In this document: positions 53,594 to 62,408 of the stretch, one piece after another | Layout of the letters: every line of letters starts with the position of its first letter | Position numbering within the stretch: position 1 is the stretch's first letter | NCBI GenBank assembly: GCA_041685625.1 | Contig: JAWLFJ010000007.1 | Span: 1 to 62,813 of the forward strand | DNA: 62,813 nucleotides | Origin: Albimonas sp041685625 | GTDB taxonomy: Bacteria; Pseudomonadota; Alphaproteobacteria; Rhodobacterales; Rhodobacteraceae | Reading direction: 5' to 3' | Position numbers and translations under genes: made by a program | The notes under the pieces: generated by a model | Told to the model about the DNA's origin: nothing | The model's input: only the letters and a program-made list of their open reading frames with translations | The model's database searches: none

Positions 53594-55138
53594 TCAGCCG
53601 GTCCGCCGGGCGGCCCAGCCGTCCAGGATCCGGTCCATCACCGCGTTGGCGTAGAGTCCGTTCGAGAGATGCACCCGCAGCCCTGCCGAGGCGGGGTGGT
53701 AGGCCCAGAGCGGGAACAGCGCCTGCGCCACCGCCACCGCGCCGAAGCTGAGCACGGCGAGCACGATCAGCGCCCATTCCAGAGGCCCGGGCGCCGGGGT
53801 CGCCGGCAGCGTGCCGGCCATCGCCGCCTCCGCCACGCTCTGCAGCGCGAAATAGGCGAAGGAGGCGGCGACCGAGTAGAGCGCCGTGCGCCGCGTCAGC
53901 TCCCGCGGGGCGGCGTCGGCCAGGCCCTGCGCCAGCAGATAGGCGACGCCGAGGATCAGGATGGCGCCGAGCGCGATCGCCTGCGGCGACTTCGAGTCGA
54001 AGCCGATCACGGTTCCGACGACCCCGTAGATCGCGAGCGCCAGCAGGAAGGCGCGGATCACCGCGCCGCCCGACGGGATCGCCACCGGTCCGGGGCGGCG
54101 GATCGCCGCCACGCCCTCGACCGCGGCGCCCGAAGCGAGGAAGGCGTGCGCCTTGTAGAGCGAGTGCGCCACGATGTGCAGCAGCGCCAGCGGGAACAGC
54201 GCGAGGCCGCATTGCAGGATCATGAAGCCCATCTGCGCCACCGTGGACCAGGCGAGCGAGGTCTTCACCGCCGGCTGCGTCAGCATCACCAGCCCGCCGA
54301 AGAGCGCGGTGAAGCCGCCGATCGTCGCGAGCCCCGCCAGCACGCCGGGCGAGAGCAGCATCACGTCGGCGAAGCGGATCAGCAGGAACCCGCCGGCGTT
54401 GATGACCCCGGCGTGCAGCAGGGCCGAGACCGGCGTGGGCGTCTCCATCACCTCGGTCAGCCAGCCGTGCGTGGGGAACTGGGCCGACTTCAGGAGCGCC
54501 GCGATTGCGAGGAGCCCGGCAGCCCAGAGCGCGCCGGCCGGCGCCTCGCCCGACCGCGCGGCGTCGAGGATCTCCGCGATCGCGGCCGTGCCGTAGGCGT
54601 CGTTGAGCAGCACCGCGGCGGCGATCAGCGCGGCGTCGCCGAGGCGCGCGGTCACGAACTTCTTGCGCGCGGCGCGCGTCGCCGCCGGGCGGTCCGGCCG
54701 GAACAGCAGCAGCCGGTGCAGAAAGGCCGAGGTCGCGACGAAGGCCACAGCGAAGAGCGCGAGATGCCCCGCCTGGACCAGCGTCAGCACGGCCGCGAGC
54801 GTGAGCGCGAGCCAGCCGGTGAACGCGCCCTCGCGCCGCTCGCCGTCCATGTAGGTGCGGGCGTAGCGCAGCACGACCCAGCCGACGAAGGCGACCAGCA
54901 GCAGCATCACCGACGTCAACCCGTCGAGCAGGGTCGCGACGCCGAAGATCCGCGCCTCGCCCGGCCCCCGAGCCATGACCACGAGGGCCGAGATCGCGGC
55001 GGCGACGAGCGCGCCGAGCGCCGCCGGCTCGGCCACGCGGGCCGCGAGGCGCGGGCGGCGCCCCGGCTCCAGGAAGCCGGCGGCGGCGGCCACGAGCATC
55101 GCCAGCGGCGCCAGCAGGGAGACCACATGCACGTTCAT
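53594..55138 (-). CDS. dabB: Inorganic carbon transporter subunit DabB (NuoL-like)
   Basis: DabB (514 residues from the ATG at 55136-55138) is the membrane partner of DabA, related to the proton-pumping subunits NuoL/MrpA. It has about 13-14 membrane helices and the Proton_antipo_M features FVTARLGDAALIAAAVLLND, LKSAQFPTHGWLTEVMETPT, PVSALLHAGVINAGGFLLIR and LAWSTVAQMGFMILQCGLAL, with the conserved Lys and Glu/His of the NuoL channel. An earlier in-frame start at 55234 would add a non-hydrophobic leader. Gene order dabB-dabA matches known operons. Confidence 0.94.
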   Translation of the reverse strand: MNVHVVSLLAPLAMLVAAAAGFLEPGRRPRLAARVAEPAALGALVAAAISALVVMARGPGEARIFGVATLLDGLTSVMLLLVAFVGWVVLRYARTYMDGERREGAFTGWLALTLAAVLTLVQAGHLALFAVAFVATSAFLHRLLLFRPDRPAATRAARKKFVTARLGDAALIAAAVLLNDAYGTAAIAEILDAARSGEAPAGALWAAGLLAIAALLKSAQFPTHGWLTEVMETPTPVSALLHAGVINAGGFLLIRFADVMLLSPGVLAGLATIGGFTALFGGLVMLTQPAVKTSLAWSTVAQMGFMILQCGLALFPLALLHIVAHSLYKAHAFLASGAAVEGVAAIRRPGPVAIPSGGAVIRAFLLALAIYGVVGTVIGFDSKSPQAIALGAILILGVAYLLAQGLADAAPRELTRRTALYSVAASFAYFALQSVAEAAMAGTLPATPAPGPLEWALIVLAVLSFGAVAVAQALFPLWAYHPASAGLRVHLSNGLYANAVMDRILDGWAARRTG

Positions 55139-55432
55139 CGGGCGATTCCTTCCCCTCCATCGGATCGGTCGAAGCGGGAGGTACGGCGGAGCCGATCGTA
55201 TGAAAAATACATTGTTCCGTTGCAGACGTTTCACGAAAGAGAATGGATTGCCTCATCGTCGCGGCTTCGACAGCGCCTGCCGGATGCCGCCCCGTCGACG
55301 TCGCGGATCGCGACCGGCCACATTCACTTGGAGTTCAGGCTCTGAACCATATCTTAACGACAGTGTAGCGCCCGACTCGCTTTTGTTTTCCGGTCGGGCG
55401 TTGGTGTGGTGTCCGGTTCGAGCGTACGTATC
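55139..55432. promoter_or_regulatory. Divergent promoter region between dabB and the TadE-like genes
   Basis: About 294 bases separate dabB (minus) and the first TadE-like gene (plus). The area around 55196-55245 (TCGTATGAAAAATACATTGT) is A/T-rich and could hold the dabB promoter; ACCATATCTTAACGACAGTG near 55350 could serve the plus side. No regulator gene is adjacent. The frames here are not credible genes. Confidence 0.4.
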
Positions 55433-55942
55433 ATGAACGTGTCCGCCTTCGCCTCGATCGAGGCGCTTCGCCGGTGTCGTCCGACGCGATGTGCACGTGC
55501 ATCCGTCGCCCGGTGGCGCGAACTCCCGCTCCCCTCCGCAGTCCTGCCGCGCCGACGTGGCCTCGTTCTCGACGACCGCGGGTCCGTCACGCTGGAAGTG
55601 ATGCTGTGGCTTCCGGTGTTCGCGGAGCTTCTCCTCCTCAGCTTCGACGTGTTCTGGGCGTTCTGGCTCAATGCGGAGATGTGGAACGTCGCCTATGGCG
55701 CGGTGCGCGAGGTCGCGCGCGGCAACTTCAACATGCTTCTGATCCAGACCGACATGGAGAGCGTCGTGCGCCAATGGGTCCAGGCCCAGCTCGGCTCCGG
55801 CTACGCCGTCTCCTACCACGAGACCGCCGCCCATCATGTCGTCACGATCCAGGCCGACGTCGACCGCATGAGCGTCTTCGGCAACCTGTCGGACGTCCTG
55901 CCGTCGGTCTCGGCCAGCGTCACCATGGCGAAGGAGCCCTGA
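55433..55942 (+). CDS. TadE-like pilus-assembly minor pilin (first)
   Basis: The product is 169 residues from the ATG at 55433, with the true start uncertain because the first ~45 residues are a basic leader. The core begins DDRGSVTLEVMLWLPVFAEL, the TadE class III pilin-like N-terminus with the Glu after the processing site and a hydrophobic helix. A pilin-like beta domain follows. Such minor pilins are cut by a TadV/CpaA prepilin peptidase and help to build Flp/Tad pili. They lie here without the Tad ATPases or secretin. Two related genes follow without a gap. Confidence 0.78.
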   Translation: MNVSAFASIEALRRCRPTRCARASVARWRELPLPSAVLPRRRGLVLDDRGSVTLEVMLWLPVFAELLLLSFDVFWAFWLNAEMWNVAYGAVREVARGNFNMLLIQTDMESVVRQWVQAQLGSGYAVSYHETAAHHVVTIQADVDRMSVFGNLSDVLPSVSASVTMAKEP

Positions 55943-55944
55943 TC

Positions 55945-56367
55945 ATGCGGATGCTCACCCTGCGTCGACCGGCCCGCGCGGCGCGCCGTCTCCGCCGCTG
56001 CGAGCGCGGCGCGGCCACCGTCGAGTTCGTGCTCTGGATGCCCTTCTTCCTCGGCCTGCTGCTGCTGCTCACGGACGTCTCGATCCTGGCCTGGCGGTAC
56101 GCCCAGATGTGGGACGTGGCGCGGACGACCGCGCGCGAGCTGTCGCTCGGCACGCTGCCCCGCACGCAGACGGCGGTCGAGGCCTTCGTCCATTCGCGCC
56201 TGACCGCGGACTACGCCGTCACCCTCGACGGCCTGCACACGACCTTCTTCACGGTCGGCATCGCCGGCACGCCGACGACGATGAGCGTGTTCGGCCTGTT
56301 CGAGACCGCGATAAGCGGAATGAGCGCGCGCGTGAGCCTCGCGCAGGAAAATCTGGCGGCCGGCTGA
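55945..56367 (+). CDS. TadE-like pilus-assembly minor pilin (second)
   Basis: The product is 140 residues with a basic leader, then ERGAATVEFVLWMPFFLGLL, the TadE hallmark, and a ~100-residue C-terminal domain with YAQMWDVARTTARELSLGTL, which parallels NAEMWNVAYGAVREVARGN of the preceding protein. The two TadE-like proteins therefore look like a pair from duplication. Two bases separate it from the first, and its TGA overlaps the next ATG. Role: minor pilin of a Tad-type pilus. Confidence 0.82.
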   Translation: MRMLTLRRPARAARRLRRCERGAATVEFVLWMPFFLGLLLLLTDVSILAWRYAQMWDVARTTARELSLGTLPRTQTAVEAFVHSRLTADYAVTLDGLHTTFFTVGIAGTPTTMSVFGLFETAISGMSARVSLAQENLAAG

Positions 56368-57728
56368 TGCGGGGCCCTGCCATGATCCGCCTTCTGGCGA
56401 AGGACGAGCGCGGCGCGATGACGACGTGGCTCGTCCTCTGGACGGTCGGCTTTCTCGGACTCGCGGGCTTGGCGGTGGACGTCACGAACGGCTTCCGCAA
56501 CAAGGCGATCCTGCAGGTCACGGCGGACGCGGCGTCCCACGCGGCCGTCGCCGCCCTGATCGCCGAGCGCACGGTGGACGAGGCGCGCGCGTCGGCGGTC
56601 GACGTCGCCGCGCTCAACCTCGCCTTCGCCGATCTGCCCGATCCCGTCGGCCCCGAGGACGTGGAGTTCGGCCTCTGGACCTTCGCGACCCGCAGCTTCG
56701 AGCCCGGCGATCCGAGCCTGGCGACCGGCGGATCGGCCGCGGCGGTCCGCGTCTCGGCCCGGCGGACGGAGGCGGCGGGCAACGCGCTGCTGACGACGTT
56801 GCTGAGGGTCGTCGGCATCGACAGTCTAGACGTGGCCGCGTCCTCCGTCGCCGTCGCCGCGCAGCCGCCCTGCGGCAGCAACGGGATCATCGCGCGCGAC
56901 TGGGTGAGCCTGAACTCCAACGTCGATTTCGGCGAGAAGATGTGTCTGCACGGTCAGCTCGGGCTCGCCACCAAGAACAACATCACGATGGGCGAGGACA
57001 GCCTGTTCACGACGCCGGACACCCGCCACATCGCCGAGGGCGGAAACATCGACGTGCCGACCTCTAACTACAAATACATCCTGTCCCACTCGCGGCCGGG
57101 GGTGATGTATCCGTACGACGCGCAGGCGGAACGGGCCCGCAAGAAGATCGACGCGTTTCGGGCCGATATCCGCACGCGCGCCGGCTACAAGGCCGTGACC
57201 CACAGCACGTCGAACAAGTGGGACATCGAGCAGGACATCCTGGACGGGTATCGCTATTTCGAGCTGGACTGCACCAACTCGCAGAACAGCTATCAGTTCC
57301 CGAACTTCAAGACGATCATCGGGCTGATCGACGTGCGCATCGTCTCGACATGTTCCCTGAAGAGCGCCGGTCCCGTCTACATGCGCGACGTGGTGATCGC
57401 GGTGGACAAGCCCCTGGACACCGAGGCGATCTTCCTCACCGGACAGACCGAGGTCACGACGTCGGCGGCGGACTGCGACCTCGCCGGCGACTTCCTCGCG
57501 ATCACCACGGGCGGGATGAAGTTCACGGCTGACCAGTCCTACGCCAACACACGGCTGATCGCCTCCAAGGACCTTTCCTACACGGCGAGCTCGACGACGA
57601 ACTTCAACATCTCGATCCAGTCGTGGCAGGACGTCTCGATGACCTCGAACGGCTCCTTCACCCACTGTCCTTCGGACAATCCCTTCGTGCTCGGATTCGA
57701 GAAGTTCCCGCTGCTCGTCGGCGGCTGA
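56367..57728 (+). CDS. TadG-like pilus-assembly protein
   Basis: The product is 453 residues from the ATG at 56367; a start at 56382 is possible. It has an N-terminal stretch AKDERGAMTTWLVLWTVGFL plus GLAGLAVDVTNGFRNKAILQ typical of TadG, with the helix at ~20-42. A Flp-like N-terminal domain and a long C-terminal extracellular region (~150-453) rich in Ser/Thr/Asn follow, with no von Willebrand A metal motif visible. The Cys pattern (CGSNG, KMCLHGQ, FELDCTNS, STCSL, CDLAG, THCPSD) suggests disulfides. TadG acts with TadE in Flp pilus assembly. The C-terminal half is not something I recognise. Confidence 0.75.
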   Translation: MRGPAMIRLLAKDERGAMTTWLVLWTVGFLGLAGLAVDVTNGFRNKAILQVTADAASHAAVAALIAERTVDEARASAVDVAALNLAFADLPDPVGPEDVEFGLWTFATRSFEPGDPSLATGGSAAAVRVSARRTEAAGNALLTTLLRVVGIDSLDVAASSVAVAAQPPCGSNGIIARDWVSLNSNVDFGEKMCLHGQLGLATKNNITMGEDSLFTTPDTRHIAEGGNIDVPTSNYKYILSHSRPGVMYPYDAQAERARKKIDAFRADIRTRAGYKAVTHSTSNKWDIEQDILDGYRYFELDCTNSQNSYQFPNFKTIIGLIDVRIVSTCSLKSAGPVYMRDVVIAVDKPLDTEAIFLTGQTEVTTSAADCDLAGDFLAITTGGMKFTADQSYANTRLIASKDLSYTASSTTNFNISIQSWQDVSMTSNGSFTHCPSDNPFVLGFEKFPLLVGG

Positions 57729-57811
57729 CGCCGCAACGCGCCGGCCGCGACGCGGTCGGCGCAGCGGTTTCGTGCGTCGACCGTTCGGCCTCGGCCTGGA
57801 TCAGGAGGCGG

Positions 57812-58981
57812 TCAGCCCGACGCGGCCGCCTGGAATTCGGGGCAGAGCATCATGCCCCGCAGCAGGGCCGCGCGTGGCGCCACGGTCGCGATGTCGATGT
57901 GCTCGTGCTCGGCGTGGGCGCCGCCGCCGCCGCAGCCGAGCCCGTCGAGCACCGTCGCACCGGCGGCCGCGGCGATGTTGCCGTCCGAGACGCCGCCGCG
58001 TGCGGTCTCCCCCAAGGCCATCCCCAGCCGCCGGGCGAGCTCGCGCGTCGCGCCATAGAGCCGCGCCACCGCATCCGTCCGCTCGTAGGGGGGGCGGTTG
58101 ACGCCGCCCTCCACCGTGACACGGACGTCGGGCGTCAGGGCGCGGCGCGCCAGCAGCGCCGCCGCCTCGGCCTCGCCGTCGGCCACGGTGGCGGCGCGCA
58201 TGTCGATCTCGATCTCGGCCTCGGCCGGAACGACGTTGGGGCGCGTGCCGCCGCGGACGGTCCCGACGCTGAACGTCAGACCGCGGGCGAAATCCGTCCG
58301 CGCCTCGATCTCGAGGATCTGGCGCGCGACCTCCGCGATCGCGCTGCGACCGTCCGCGAGGGCGCCGCCCGCATGGGCGGCCCGGCCCTCGGCGTGGAGC
58401 GTGAAGCGGCCGAGGCCCTTGCGCGCGGTGACCACGGCGACGTCCGCGCCGTAGGAGGGTTCGGGGATCAGAACCGCCCAGGCCTCCCGCGCGAGATCCT
58501 CGATCAGGAAGCGGGAGTGCTCGCTGCCGGTCTCCTCGTCCCCGGTCAGCAGCACGGCGAGGGGGCGCGGCGGCGCCAGCCCCTCGGCCGCGATCCGGCG
58601 CAGCGTTTCGGCGGCGAGGAAAGAGCCGGCCTTCATGTCGAAGACGCCGGGGCCGAAGATCAGGTCGCCCTCGTGCCGCACCGGACGGCGGGCGATCGTG
58701 CCCACGGCCCAGACGGTGTCGACGTGGCCCATCGCGACCAGCGGCGCGCCGGAGCAGCCCGGCGGCGCGTAGCGCAGGAGCAGCTGGCCGCCGCGCGTGT
58801 CGCTGGCGGGGAGGCGCGTGCGTTCGACCGGCAGGCCGGCGAAATCGGCCTCCACGAGGTCGAGGAGGTCCTCGATCCGGTCGGGGCGGTCGGAGGGGGT
58901 CTCGATCTCCACCCAGCGCAGGATGCCGGCGATCAGCGGCTCGGGATCGATGCGGCCCGGTGGAATCAGGGTCTCGGTCAC
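57812..58981 (-). CDS. M20-family metallopeptidase
   Basis: The enzyme has 389 residues from a GTG at 58979-58981 (GAGGAG upstream). The M20 motifs are visible: MGHVDTVWAVGTIARRP, GPGVFDMKAGSFLAAE, LLTGDEETGSEHSRF, EPSYGADVAVVTARKG and NVVPAEAEIEIDMRA, with the dimerisation domain in the middle. By its look it is closest to the glutamate-carboxypeptidase-like (carboxypeptidase G2) branch. The gene overlaps the reading region of the amidase by none; 22 bases separate them, so they may be co-transcribed and both act on amide bonds. Confidence 0.9.
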   Translation of the reverse strand: MTETLIPPGRIDPEPLIAGILRWVEIETPSDRPDRIEDLLDLVEADFAGLPVERTRLPASDTRGGQLLLRYAPPGCSGAPLVAMGHVDTVWAVGTIARRPVRHEGDLIFGPGVFDMKAGSFLAAETLRRIAAEGLAPPRPLAVLLTGDEETGSEHSRFLIEDLAREAWAVLIPEPSYGADVAVVTARKGLGRFTLHAEGRAAHAGGALADGRSAIAEVARQILEIEARTDFARGLTFSVGTVRGGTRPNVVPAEAEIEIDMRAATVADGEAEAAALLARRALTPDVRVTVEGGVNRPPYERTDAVARLYGATRELARRLGMALGETARGGVSDGNIAAAAGATVLDGLGCGGGGAHAEHEHIDIATVAPRAALLRGMMLCPEFQAAASG

Positions 58982-59003
58982 GGGGCTCTCCTCGGCGGGC
59001 GGT

Positions 59004-61331
59004 TCAGGCGGGTTGAAGGACGATGCGCGCCTCGGTCGCCGCGTCCACCGCCTCGCGACCGTAGAGCATCGGCACGTACTCGCCCCGCGCCCAGAGCGGC
59101 GCGAGATCCGCGTAATGAGGCGAATCCGGATCGCCCGACTGCCCCGGCGCGTTGATGCAGACCGAAGCGTCCCAGTTCCCGACATCGATCACGAAGCGCA
59201 CCGAGGCGCCGTGAGTGACCCGGAAGTCCGTGCCGCGATAGGCGGCGTGCATCACCGTGGAGGCGCTGCCGGGCTTGGCCAGCGGGCCGATCGAGAGATC
59301 GGGCTCGAGGGCCGACAACGGATGCTCGAAGAAGCCGTGATGCAGGTCGCCCCAGCGCCAGGCCGCCGGATCGGGGCCGAGCAGGGCGGCGGCGTCCTCC
59401 GCCGCCTCGGCGAGCGTGCGGGCGAGCAGCGCGTCGCGCGCGGCGGGGTCGAGGCCGAGCCTTTCCTCGGGGGAGTCCAGCGCCAGAAGGATCCCCTCGA
59501 CGTCGCCCGGCTGGAACAGGGGGATCAGCGCGGGGTCGGAGACGGCGCCGGCGAACACCGCCGGCTTGAGGCGCTTCGTCCACCAGATCTCGATCAGCGC
59601 GCCGGCCGCCGTGTCCGTGGTCATGCGCCCGTCCCAGCCGGCGATCATGGCGCGCGCCTCGGGCGCCGCCGCGTCCTCCGGCAGGAGGGCGAGCAGGCGC
59701 TTCAGGCGCAGGCCCGGTCCGGAGAGCGTGTCGGTCTGCAGGGCCCGGCTGGCGGCGACGTCGTGCGTCGTCTCGCCCGCCAGCACCTCCGCGATGCGGC
59801 GGGCCCGGCTCGCCTCCAGCCATTCGTGGCCGATCCGCACCGCTTCGTGGTCGAATCCCGCGGGGATGTTGAACTCGTTGGCGCTGCGCACCCAGCCCTC
59901 GGCCGGATTCTCGATCGCCGGAAGATCGTCGAGCGGATGGAAGCCGCGCCAGATCTCCTCGAGACCGTCGCCCGAGACCGGGGTCAGGCCGTCATGCCCC
60001 GGCGCACGGCGCGGCGTCATGCCGGCGGGTTGCCAGCCGATGGCGCCGGAGGCGTCGCCGTAGACGTGGTTGAGCGAGGGGGTCGCGAAGCGGCGCAGCC
60101 CCTCCCTGAACTCCGCGAAGCTGCGAGCGCGCATCGTCGTGAGGCCGCCGAGATAGGCGCCTGTGCCGGGCTCCGACCAGACGGTGCGGAGCGACCAGAC
60201 GCGGCCCCCGGCGCGGTCCTCGCAAAGGACCGGGCCGTGGCGGGTGAAGGCGATCTCGCGCGTGACGGTCCCCTCTCCGCGCACCTCGAATCGTTCCGCG
60301 ACGCGCTCGATCGGCTCCGGCCCGTCGGGGCCGGCATAGGCGTCGGGATCGTCGGGGGAGAGGGTGCAGACGACCACGTCCTCCTGATCGGCGCCGAAGA
60401 TCGTCTGGGTGAAGGCGGCGTGGCCGTTGTGGCCCATCGAGACGCCGGGCATCGACGGCTCCCCGGCGCCGATCACGTCGAGGCCGGGCGCGGTCAGATG
60501 CACGAGATAGCGCAGCGACGGCAGGGCGTGGAGGCGGTGCGGATCGCCCGCCACGACGGGCCGGCCGGTGGCGGTGCGGGATCCGGCGACGGCCCAGTTG
60601 TTGGAGCCGGTCCAGGCCTCGTCCGCCACGACGCCTTCGAGGTCGTCCACCACGGTCCAGCGCCCCTCCTCCGCCATCGTCGCGGCGAGGCGCTCGGCCG
60701 GGAAGGTGGCCGGGGCGGTGGCGAGGCGGAAGAGATCGAGCGCGGCTTCGGGAATCTCCGCGCCCGGGACGGCGGAGGGCGCGGGGTCGATCGGCGGCTC
60801 GATGTCGCTCCGGAGCAGGTCGGTCGTCGCGCTCTCGGAGGCGAGGATGCGCGCGCGCTTGAGTTCGGACGCCGCGTTGCGCCCGAGCGCGTGGGTGCGG
60901 ATGCGCACCACGTCGGCGGCGGCCCAGCGCTCGGGGCGGGTGTCGGTCAGCGCGAATTCGCGAGGGAGGGGCCGGCGGCCGGCCTCGATCAGCGCCACCC
61001 AGGCGTTCACCCCTGCTGCGAAGGCGGTGAAGATCGTCTCTGACTCCGGCCCGTACGCGGCCCATTCCGCGGCCATGTCGCCGCGATAGAGGAAGGCGCG
61101 CGCGGCGCGGTCCTGCGCCAGGAATCCGGGCCCGAAGCTCGCCGCGAGGCGGCCGAGACCGCGCTTGCGCCAGAGGTCGATCTGCCAGAGCCGGTCGCGC
61201 GCGGCGTTGAAGCCCTGCGCGAAGAACAGATCCCGCTCCGAGGCGGCGCGGATGTGGGGGATGCCCCAGCGGTCGACCCGGATCTCGGCCTCGGCCCCGA
61301 GCCCGTCGAGCCTCTCGCGCGTCTCCTGCAT
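59004..61331 (-). CDS. Penicillin-amidase-family (Ntn) hydrolase
   Basis: The product has 775 residues from the ATG at 61329-61331, with GGGAGG upstream. The beta-chain nucleophile is Ser ~242 in AWTGSNNWAVAGSRTATGRP, after autocatalytic removal of a spacer. Other motifs are IRVDRWGIPHIRAASERDLF (alpha chain), VVAGDPHRLHALPSLRYLVH, GVSMGHNGHAAFTQTIFGAD and LNHVYGDASGAIGWQPAG. No Sec signal is evident, which is unusual since many relatives are periplasmic. The family acts on penicillins, N-acyl amino acids or AHLs. An AHL-acylase (quorum-quenching) role is possible given two AHL synthases in this window, but is not shown. Confidence 0.9.
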   Translation of the reverse strand: MQETRERLDGLGAEAEIRVDRWGIPHIRAASERDLFFAQGFNAARDRLWQIDLWRKRGLGRLAASFGPGFLAQDRAARAFLYRGDMAAEWAAYGPESETIFTAFAAGVNAWVALIEAGRRPLPREFALTDTRPERWAAADVVRIRTHALGRNAASELKRARILASESATTDLLRSDIEPPIDPAPSAVPGAEIPEAALDLFRLATAPATFPAERLAATMAEEGRWTVVDDLEGVVADEAWTGSNNWAVAGSRTATGRPVVAGDPHRLHALPSLRYLVHLTAPGLDVIGAGEPSMPGVSMGHNGHAAFTQTIFGADQEDVVVCTLSPDDPDAYAGPDGPEPIERVAERFEVRGEGTVTREIAFTRHGPVLCEDRAGGRVWSLRTVWSEPGTGAYLGGLTTMRARSFAEFREGLRRFATPSLNHVYGDASGAIGWQPAGMTPRRAPGHDGLTPVSGDGLEEIWRGFHPLDDLPAIENPAEGWVRSANEFNIPAGFDHEAVRIGHEWLEASRARRIAEVLAGETTHDVAASRALQTDTLSGPGLRLKRLLALLPEDAAAPEARAMIAGWDGRMTTDTAAGALIEIWWTKRLKPAVFAGAVSDPALIPLFQPGDVEGILLALDSPEERLGLDPAARDALLARTLAEAAEDAAALLGPDPAAWRWGDLHHGFFEHPLSALEPDLSIGPLAKPGSASTVMHAAYRGTDFRVTHGASVRFVIDVGNWDASVCINAPGQSGDPDSPHYADLAPLWARGEYVPMLYGREAVDAATEARIVLQPA

Positions 61332-61548
61332 GGTGCGGCGTCCTCCCTGTTTTCCGGGCAGATTAGAAATGGCCATGTCGGTCCGCAATACGGTGGAACT
61401 TATATCGGTCCGATGCGGCGGAGAGGATGCTAGCTGTTACGTCCCGGAGTGTGATGGCGAATTTTCTCGTGCCGTCATGCGAACGAGGCACTATGGGTCA
61501 GGTACTCCACGGAAGCGTCGCGACGACGCTCCGTATGCCGTGTTCTCC

Positions 61549-61737
61549 ATGGCCGGACCGCGGCCGATCTTCACCAACGCCCGCATCCTCGAGGTCTGGA
61601 GGGACGCGTTCCGGGAGATCTGCCGCTGGGGCGGGCTCTACGACCTGATGCTGCACCCGCAGGTCAGCGGGCGGCCGAGCCGGATCGCGCGGCTGCGCGA
61701 GTCGATCGCCCGGATCCGCGCCTTTCCGGACGTCTGA
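61549..61737 (+). pseudogene. C-terminal fragment of a polysaccharide-deacetylase-family protein
   Basis: The 62-residue end carries IFTNARILEVWRDAFREICR followed by WGGLYDLMLHPQVSGRPSRI. This matches the closing helix and MHPQ/GRPSRI loop of bacterial polysaccharide/allantoin-type deacetylases. The N-terminal catalytic domain is absent; upstream 61332-61548 shows no related frame. It is a remnant, possibly of a purine- or polyamine-linked gene set. Confidence 0.7.
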
Positions 61738-61805
61738 TCCGCCACCGGCGGGGAGATCGCGGAGGCTTGTTCGGCGACCGAGGGGCGCTGAGCCTTGGGC
61801 GCGCG

Positions 61806-62180
61806 TCACGCCGCGCCGAGCGCCATGGCGGCCTCGACGACGATGGGGCAAAGCGGGTGCGAAGTCCTCCGGCGTCTCTCCCGAGAGCGAGCCGGCCATG
61901 TGAAACGCGCCGACCGGCGCGCCGTCCGGCCCGCGGATCGCCGCGGCGAGCGCCACCTCGCCCGGCAGCGTCTCCTCCAGCGTCGAGGCGTAGCGGAGGC
62001 GGCGCGCCTCCTCGACCTTCGCCTTGACGCCCGCGACGGGGACCACGGTTCTCGGCGTCAGGTCGGAGCGGGCGAGGACGTCGTCCACCGCCGCGTCGGC
62101 CAGCAGGGCGAGGCAGGCACGCCCGCCGGGACCGGGAAGCTGCAGTCCTGCACCGCGTGCACGCCGCTCTAGAGGCGTAG
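61806..62180 (-). pseudogene. Decayed IclR-family regulator
   Basis: In three different frames the minus strand encodes pieces of an IclR effector domain: VQDCSFPVPAG; ACLALLADAAVDDVLARSDL, KVEEARRLRYASTLEETLPG and EVALAAAIRGPDGAPVGAFH; then IVVEAAMALGAA and a stop (61806-61808). The order is right for IclR, but at least two frameshifts separate the parts, near 62115 and near 61852. The N-terminal DNA-binding domain is not recognisable. Confidence 0.75.
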
Positions 62181-62372
62181 GCCAGCCCGGTCACGCTCAG
62201 CAGCGGCGTTCCCTTGCGGGCGCTCGGCATGCTCGGGGCGGTCGACGGCATGATCGTGGCACGCCTATCGCGCTCCGATGCGCCCGTAGCCGAGATCGCG
62301 ACGGAAGGCGCCGCGCCCTGCGAAGCGCGAAGCCGGCTTGCGCCGTCGAAATGGGCGTGTGGCGGCCGTATG

Positions 62373-62400
62373 TTGACTCCACTAGAATTGTGGTTATATC
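62373..62400 (+). promoter_or_regulatory. Promoter and dyad operator of the ArsR-type gene
   Basis: TTGACT (62373-62378) and TATATC (62395-62400) with a 16-base spacer form a good housekeeping promoter, nine bases before the ATG cluster at 62409. Between them lies CCAC-TAGAATT-GTGG (62379-62393), a perfect four-base dyad in an A/T-rich centre, placed as an ArsR-type operator would be for self-repression. With so short a leader the mRNA may be nearly leaderless. Confidence 0.6.
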
Positions 62401-62408
62401 TTCTATTC

